Both the position numbers and the translations under genes were made by a program. Shown in pieces: positions 58,201-64,000 of a DNA stretch of 64,000 bases. Numbering within the stretch: position 1 is the stretch's first letter; each line of letters opens with the position of its first letter. The stretch comes from Reticulascus tulasneorum (taxonomy: Eukaryota > Ascomycota > Sordariomycetes > Glomerellales > Reticulascaceae). Below the pieces are notes generated by a model. That model ran no database searches, was not told the DNA's origin, and saw nothing but the letters and a program-made list of their open reading frames with translations. The stretch lies in the NCBI GenBank assembly GCA_001557505.1, contig LSAX01000003.1:4526001-4590000 (forward strand), written 5' to 3'.

Positions 58201-60346
58201 GAAGGTCTCTCGAGTCATCTCTCTCCACTGCGTATCGGGAAGTTGATCATTCACTAGGTGTGGATGCCATCGAGATTTGGGCGCTAGAAAGGGATCTCAT
58301 TTGATAGCGAAGGCAACTGAAAAGTGAAAAGCACCTACGCTACTCCGGCAAGCAAAGTCCATAGGTGAAATAACCAAATCCACTTACCATACCCATGAAT
58401 CGCCGATGTAACAGAAGGGCAATTGTGTAGCTCTTTTCGGCTCCCATTGACGATCTCCTACGTCGCAACGAGGATGGTCCACGTGCGCGTGGCCTATCTG
58501 AGCTGTGGTTCTCCCTCCCCTGCCTGCCATGAGAGAGCCATAGCCGAATGACTGTAACTCATAATTACAGCACTGTCGATTCGTTATCATTGCTACATCA
58601 GCTCATTAGGTGCCACCCGTGGATGATGATGGTATGTGCTTTCGACGGCAGTGGCCATTCGAGTCTCACTCCACGGCCTTGTGATGGCCAATTGCATATG
58701 GAGTAGGTATTTATCTTGAGGGTCCTAGTCCGTACTTCGTACGCACATGCAGTGGACGCCCGCCGCCACAGGCACTACCAAAGTCGGTACACGGGGGTTT
58801 CCAGGCTGGCATATGAATGCCGCAATGATGAGTGGACGCCATGGTCCCTCTGGTTGTCTCACCTGCTTCTGCTCTTAGGCCGCAGCGGCTTGGCGCAAGT
58901 CTCCGGGCCACCTACATAATTACACCACTCATCCTCGTATTATGGCGACATTTGCCCCAATTCAGGGCCTCACCCGCCCCTTAGGCTCAACCTCCCAAAG
59001 AATGGCCACCACTGGCTGTCCGCGTTGGCGCAAGTGCGAGTGCGGGTGCGGGGCGACCTAGTCGAGCTGGAACAGCCAGTACAAAGTTGACATGTACCCT
59101 CTACCTTTGGCTTCAGTCCCCCTCGTCCAGGTTCCCATACCCCCCCGGTCCTTGTTATCAAGACCGACCCGGGACCCAGTCGTGCCAATCCAGTTCAGTC
59201 CAGTCCAGTCCAGCAGCAGGCAATGCTGAGGGGCCTGCCCATTTCTTCACGGTCGAAGCTCAGGCGTGGTCTGCTGCTTTCTTCACCAACCATCCAGAAC
59301 CAAATCAACAAGCCGGCGGTCATAGCAGAATGGATGGGGGTCCTAACAAGGAAGTGTCGTTCTCTGACTCCCCAGAAAATGACCATGTTCTGGACTCTTG
59401 ACCCGATCCTTGTCCTGAAAGTCATGTGTCTGAGGAGGGACGCGGAATGCCTGCTGCAAGTGGCCATTCGTCGGCCTGCTGCACGCACAGTGAAAACCTT
59501 CAGGTAGCGCGGAAAGTGAAGCTGGGGATCCCAGGGATGCCATGCTCTCCCATTTCCCCCACCAATCTTGAATCGCGAATAGAAGCTCGGGATGGGCTAG
59601 CGACTTTCGGAAAGTCACTTTCATCAGGTCGCTGTCGGCCCTGGCTTGGCTGGGCTAGTGCGAACCAAACATTGGCACCTTCACCTTCGGGCCCGCTAAG
59701 CGATTATTCACTGCCATGCACTGTACGAGCCAGCAGCGTATGCACTGCACTTTATCCCACATGGTTCCGTCATATCAAGCTCGGGTCTCCTCGCGCAGTA
59801 GTCTAGGCCCCTCCTCTGGCTCACGAGAGAAGGGAAAGTGGCCTGCTCTGCGGGCTCTCTCACACCACACGCCCCTCGGGCCGGCGTGGGTTGAAGAGCC
59901 TGAACCACGTCTTGCCCGACCCTCTCTGCCATAGCAAAAGGAGTCTAGGAGCAAGGGGCCACATAGTACATGTCTCCGTGATGGCTAGATATATCTCCGG
60001 CATATATATATCTCGGAGGTGCCTCGCATGAATCCGGGCATCCTCCACACCCCAGGGTTCCTGGCGTCTTCCTTCGACTTCCCCCTTCTGAACAACACTA
60101 CCACCAAGCCCCAACAAGAAGCTTAAATACACATTATTCCCATCTTTCTGGGGGTAGTTCTTGTCTCTCTGCGCCAGTACTGCTCAGCTGTAGGCGGTCC
60201 TGACGATCCATCACTTTCGTTCTTGCTGGCCAAGCCATCACCCTTCTGGTCGCACTCCACACACCTTGCGGCTTTGACAACACGCGAGCATCACCAACTC
60301 CCCACGGCGCACTCGTTTGGATTTTGCCAACAGCCGCCATTCCAGC
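52225..60346. other. Gene-poor stretch with a few decayed-looking frames
   Basis: About 8 kb with no supported gene. At 52571-52828 (minus) an 85-codon ATG frame with a hydrophobic start and a GTGAGT donor at its end may be the first exon of a small secreted protein, but no continuation is convincing. Frames at 52875-53204 and 53319-53522 (minus) look like broken coding sequence. Frames at 55866-56393 and 57497-57940 (minus) have no motifs. A short GTCCA repeat lies near 59190-59212. No tRNA or rRNA signature was found by eye. Confidence 0.4.
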
Positions 60347-60764
60347 ATGTGCGACTACACCCAAGTACGATCACCTTTATAAATGAATGGTTTTCTTCCA
60401 TCGGGACATCTAACATAACCCTCTTCTTCTAGAGAGAGTTCTACTGCGGTCACTTCAGGTGGATAGTGTCCCGGTGGTGCCCAGAATACACCAGGTCGCA
60501 TCGGCGGTGCCAACCCAACGTCACACATTTCGAGTACAGGTACGTACATGGCTTTGGTTTCCCTTGAAAATACCTGAGGCTTGGGCGTCGTCTTGTGCCC
60601 CCGCTAGCTCGCGTTGACCAGCGAAGATTCCCTGACTTGTCCGACGCTAGAGTTTCTAGAAGCTAACTTGCAAACAGGGGAGATGAAGTCTGCGGTACGT
60701 TGATCAATCAGCCACGAGCCATGTCTCTTCCCAAAACGCCCCGTGGTTTACCGATTACGCACAC

Positions 60765-60797
<33 letters not shown>

Positions 60798-61045
60798 GGG
60801 TCAACCCCCTCCCACCACACTGCTCCCGGCTCAGACAAGCAGGACTGCGGTGGATTCTCAAATCTCAAATTTCTTTCCACGCTATTACAACCCAGGAACC
60901 ATCTCATGACAAAATTGGGTTTAGGGCAGACCCACTAACTAGTCGCTGTAACTGACATTGTGTTTTTCCAGGAGAGTGCAGGCCGCGAGAACAACCAGCT
61001 TGGGAGAGCATGATCAAACGCAACGACAAGACAATCGGTCTATGA
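60347..61045 (+). CDS. Small conserved Cys-rich fungal protein with a 17-nt micro-exon
   Basis: Four exons, 60347-60364, 60433-60539, 60678-60694 and 60972-61045, give 71 residues. The product starts MCDYTQ, continues REFYCGHFRWIVSRWCPEYT and RSHRRCQPNVTHFEYR, then GDEVCGEC and RPREQPAWESMIK, ending DKTIGL. Pairs such as C-G-H, C-x9-C and C-G-E-C suggest a small metal-binding fold, but no function is known to me. I recall similar MCDYTQ-type hypothetical proteins across Pezizomycotina. Support is strong because four joins all keep frame, donors are GTACGA, GTACGT and GTACGT, a GCTAAC branch site precedes the micro-exon, and the last exon ends in a sensible stop. Exon 1 is only 18 nt. Intron 3 (277 bp) contains an AC microsatellite. 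ORF finding alone misses this gene. Confidence 0.85.
60767..60795. repeat. AC dinucleotide microsatellite
   Basis: About fourteen AC units in a row, located inside intron 3 of the small Cys-rich gene and just downstream of its micro-exon. Confidence 0.95.
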
Positions 61046-64000
61046 TTGGTCCATCACCAATGGACATACGAAGCCGTGACAAGGCGCGCGCCGCAAGCCC
61101 TGGATTTTGTGATTACCTGTACGCAGTGTCACTTTCCAGGTATCTACCCGACCTCGACCTCCGAACTGCTTTCCATCTTTGGTGGGATACAATGTCTCCT
61201 CTCGTTGCATTTTCCGCCTTCCATGCATCAGCAGCAGCAGTACCCAAATCCACGTCTTCCCAAGATTTCGGGAAACGAGCGCGATACTGGGTGGCAGATG
61301 TTTCATGAACGGGAAAATCATCGCACAAGCCTCGGTTGGGGACCCGGTCGGCACTAAACTCAAACGCCCAAAAAAGCGAACGGCCTCGTCCTGAATTGGT
61401 AGTCGTCTGGCCAAGTGCCTGCATGAAAGATTGGAGACTGGGAAACGTGGACGCACCCTCTCACTCGATTAGGCACTTGGATGACGCGACCTGCAAAGTG
61501 AAAGAACCTGGGAGGGCGACCGGCTTCGATCACAAAAGAAAACAAAAATGGTAAAAAGACTGTTGGGTGCAAACCTGTTTGTATTTTTCAATCCCTGGTT
61601 TCGTTTCGGTTGGCGTACAAGGCGAACGGCGTCCATTATGTATGGACACACCCGGGACAAACGAAGGACGTCTACGACCCTGGGCAAGTGAACGACATGA
61701 TCTTGGGGATGATGTGGAGGAATCGGCCGACTGAGAGAGCATGGTCCGTCAGCCCATGAACAGCTTCCGAACGGAGGGCGCAGTGGTCTTTCTTGCAGCA
61801 CTGTTGCTACTCTGCAGCTACCCCGACCACGCCGTCATCGATTCGGCCTCACTCCCCACCGCCTGGCTCCATGAGACCAAGTCGGAGCTCTACTCCCAGA
61901 AGAACGAGTTTCCCCACCTGACAGGGCCCAGAACCACTACGGTTGCAACCCCGGCACGATGCTGTATTTCAAGTTGCTCTTTCCAGAACTGTCCTTTCTC
62001 TTCATGTACATAAATCTGGCGGTGCGAGACCTGAAAGAAACGGACCGGCAAACTGCGTGTGCATTCACTTCGGGCTTCTATTTCTACATGGTGCGAAAAA
62101 AAAGTAAACCGCATTGGAGAATGCATTTGTCTATCTATCTAGCGCCCCTATGGGCCTTTTGTGTGAAGGCAGAGGCTATGGCTGGATGGCCAGGGAGGGA
62201 GATTGGCGCCTGACGGACGGCTGGATGGGTGTGTAATTGGGATTGGCGTTGTGAGGGTTACGATTACTACAGCTGGCGTTTTGTGCGAATACACACCCTT
62301 TGAATCAGTTTACTCGTTATGAGTGGCATGTGAGCAGCGTCCTCAGTTCAGGTTTACACACAGGAACTAGATACGATTTGCCATCAGATCCTAAGGAGCC
62401 TGCAAGCATGCAATGTGTGGAATTGACCCGATATTGTGGCTGCCCGTGGGCGGCCACTAGATCTAAATGTGCCGCCCGCAAAGATGCATCGGCCCGCGTG
62501 GGGTCGAACTAGCGAGAGAGGAAAGAGAGAGCGATTCGAGTAGTTTCGGATGGTGTACTGGTCTACGACTTAACCTGTTTCCAGCAGAAGTGCCAGCTGA
62601 TGTATGTACAGCAGAGGCTCCTCGTCAAGATTGCAGCCCACCTGCCAGACGGGGGATGGAGTCGGGTGAAGAACGTGGGGGCTAGTCTCTTGACAGGAGT
62701 GTACAGTTCGTGGGGATGCCTGGGTAGCTAAACCTGGACGGACGCAGAGTTGCTTCTTCGTGATACTTGGCCCGCATACCAATGGATAATTACCAAGAAA
62801 AACGACGGAAACATGGGCAGCAGGACGTGTCCAAGTCTGGCTGGAAGGTAATCTGGGTGCTGTTGTCGCATCGGGCCACCCGAAGAACTGGTCAGGCACG
62901 ATGACATGCTCATTGGCGATATCGATACGAGTGACAGAACTTGAGGTAAGGCAGCACGACACGACTGCAGTGCGACTTAGGCCCTGACAGATGCTTGGTT
63001 GTGGCAGTCTGATGCGGATGTACGTATGGTGATGGGCAGCAATACATGGCGTTTAAATGGGTGGTAGCTCAAGGCACACCTCTGGAGCTCATTAATGGAG
63101 AGGCACACTTCATTTGTTGACGTTTATATGGAGGGCACGGGACAACGATGTGGCTGCACTGTACTCGCGGTTGCGAAGCATGAGGATGCGATCTTTAACC
63201 CAAGTGCACGACGTGTAGATTAATTTACTACCTAGATAGAGTTGGTGGACTTGGACGGCTCAACTGCCGTGGATGGATACACGTGGGCGCTCGGAATCCC
63301 TATCAAGTTCATCAGAAAGTGTGCAGCTACGAGACCGGTCTCGGTTTTGGAAAAAGTCTATCCTGCATTAACATCAAGGCAAAATATCAGGTTGATTGCT
63401 GTTCACGAGGATTTGCCTTTCCCCTTGCTTTAGTTCGAATCCATTAGACAAGAGGCGGCCAGGATAACCCTTCCTCTTGCTGGCGGTGTCCCGGCCAGCG
63501 GCAGACCGAGGCGTACGCCAGGTGCAGACGGCCCATTCCCATCGCTGACAAAGTTTACATCCATAGAGCGGTGTATGTTATTCTGCTGCTTCATCTTCGT
63601 GGAGGCGCTCCAAGTCGCGGAAAAGTCCGATCCAGACGGATGGCAGCGCAGGTCAAAATGACGAGGACTTTTGTTCGTTGATCTCCTGCATAGTGCATGG
63701 CGGTAGGATAATACGGTGGAACGTGGGCTTATCGCCCTGCAGATGTTGAGCGCAGCTTGTGCAGGAGGCACGCAGGGAGCTATGGGCAGAGAGAGGGCGA
63801 GGTGCAGATGCGGCCTGGTGGAGATGGGATAGCTGCATGTTGCATACGGTCATTAAGGGCCCCCGGTGTGAGTGGTTCTCGGAGTATTGAAAGCGAAAGA
63901 TGTTGCTCTTGGCGAAGCCTCCGTGCATGTCAAGGCGGCCGAGAGGGAGAGGCAGAGCGACTTCGTCCCTCCTGCAAGCTGCAGCCGAACGGAACAGAGA
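61046..64000. other. Gene-poor right end
   Basis: No gene is supported. One ATG frame at 61741-62013 (90 codons) has a hydrophobic N-terminal segment (VVFLAALLLLCSY) and a Cys-rich end (CCISSCSFQNC), but it lacks other support. The remaining frames on both strands look like chance. No RNA gene is recognised. Confidence 0.4.

Noticed and set aside
1..64000. tRNA, rRNA, CRISPR arrays and bacterial-type operon signals
   Set aside because: Visual search for A/B-box pairs found no tRNA. The tandem repeats have no spacers, and the gene structures are eukaryotic, so CRISPR and ribosome-binding-site features do not apply.

Overview
The window comes from the nuclear genome of a filamentous ascomycete (Pezizomycotina, most likely Sordariomycetes; the class is inferred). 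The evidence is many short spliceosomal introns of about 45-70 bp with GTRNGT donors and CTAAC-like branch sites, Pezizomycotina-type families (HET domain, 2EXR domain, siderophore transacylase, fungal MCU) and a 5 kb A/T island of the kind left by repeat-induced point mutation (RIP).

Layout. 1-5156 is an extremely A/T-rich, stop-saturated island with no intact gene; it ends abruptly. 5.7-20.5 kb is gene-dense: a cytochrome P450, the mitochondrial calcium uniporter, a SidF/AceI-type siderophore acyltransferase with GATA sites upstream, the vacuolar battenin BTN1, a 2EXR-domain protein (minus strand), a four-copy tandem repeat of about 156 bp, a HET-domain protein and the ESCRT-III subunit Vps60/CHMP5. 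21.3-24.7 kb (minus) is a large F-box/WD40 protein whose last propeller blade is split off by a long Q/P-rich repeat insert. After a 3.9 kb intergenic stretch comes the Cdc42 exchange factor CDC24 (28.6-32.0 kb, five exons). It is followed by a small two-exon gene for mitoribosomal protein mS37/MRP10 (minus), an unrecognised 1343-residue disordered protein with a 39-bp coding repeat, and a WW-domain/glycine-zipper/His-Gly-rich protein (minus).

41.4-45.1 kb holds three small predicted secreted cysteine-rich proteins, all on the minus strand. Two of them look like diverged paralogues: same exon 1 length, same intron phase and the same C-x6-C-G-[FY]-E-L motif. 49.3-52.2 kb has a SET-domain lysine methyltransferase and a class-C beta-lactamase/LovD-type serine hydrolase arranged tail to tail. 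The remainder (45.1-49.3 kb and most of 52.2-64 kb) is gene-poor. The one clear gene there is a tiny four-exon Cys-rich gene (60347-61045) with an 18-nt first coding exon and a 17-nt internal micro-exon.

Most genes are unrelated housekeeping or single accessory genes, and I see no biosynthetic cluster. The most unusual content is the secreted Cys-rich trio, the micro-exon gene, the split-propeller F-box protein and the 156-bp repeat. All exon coordinates were read by eye from splice signals and frame continuity; there is no transcript evidence.
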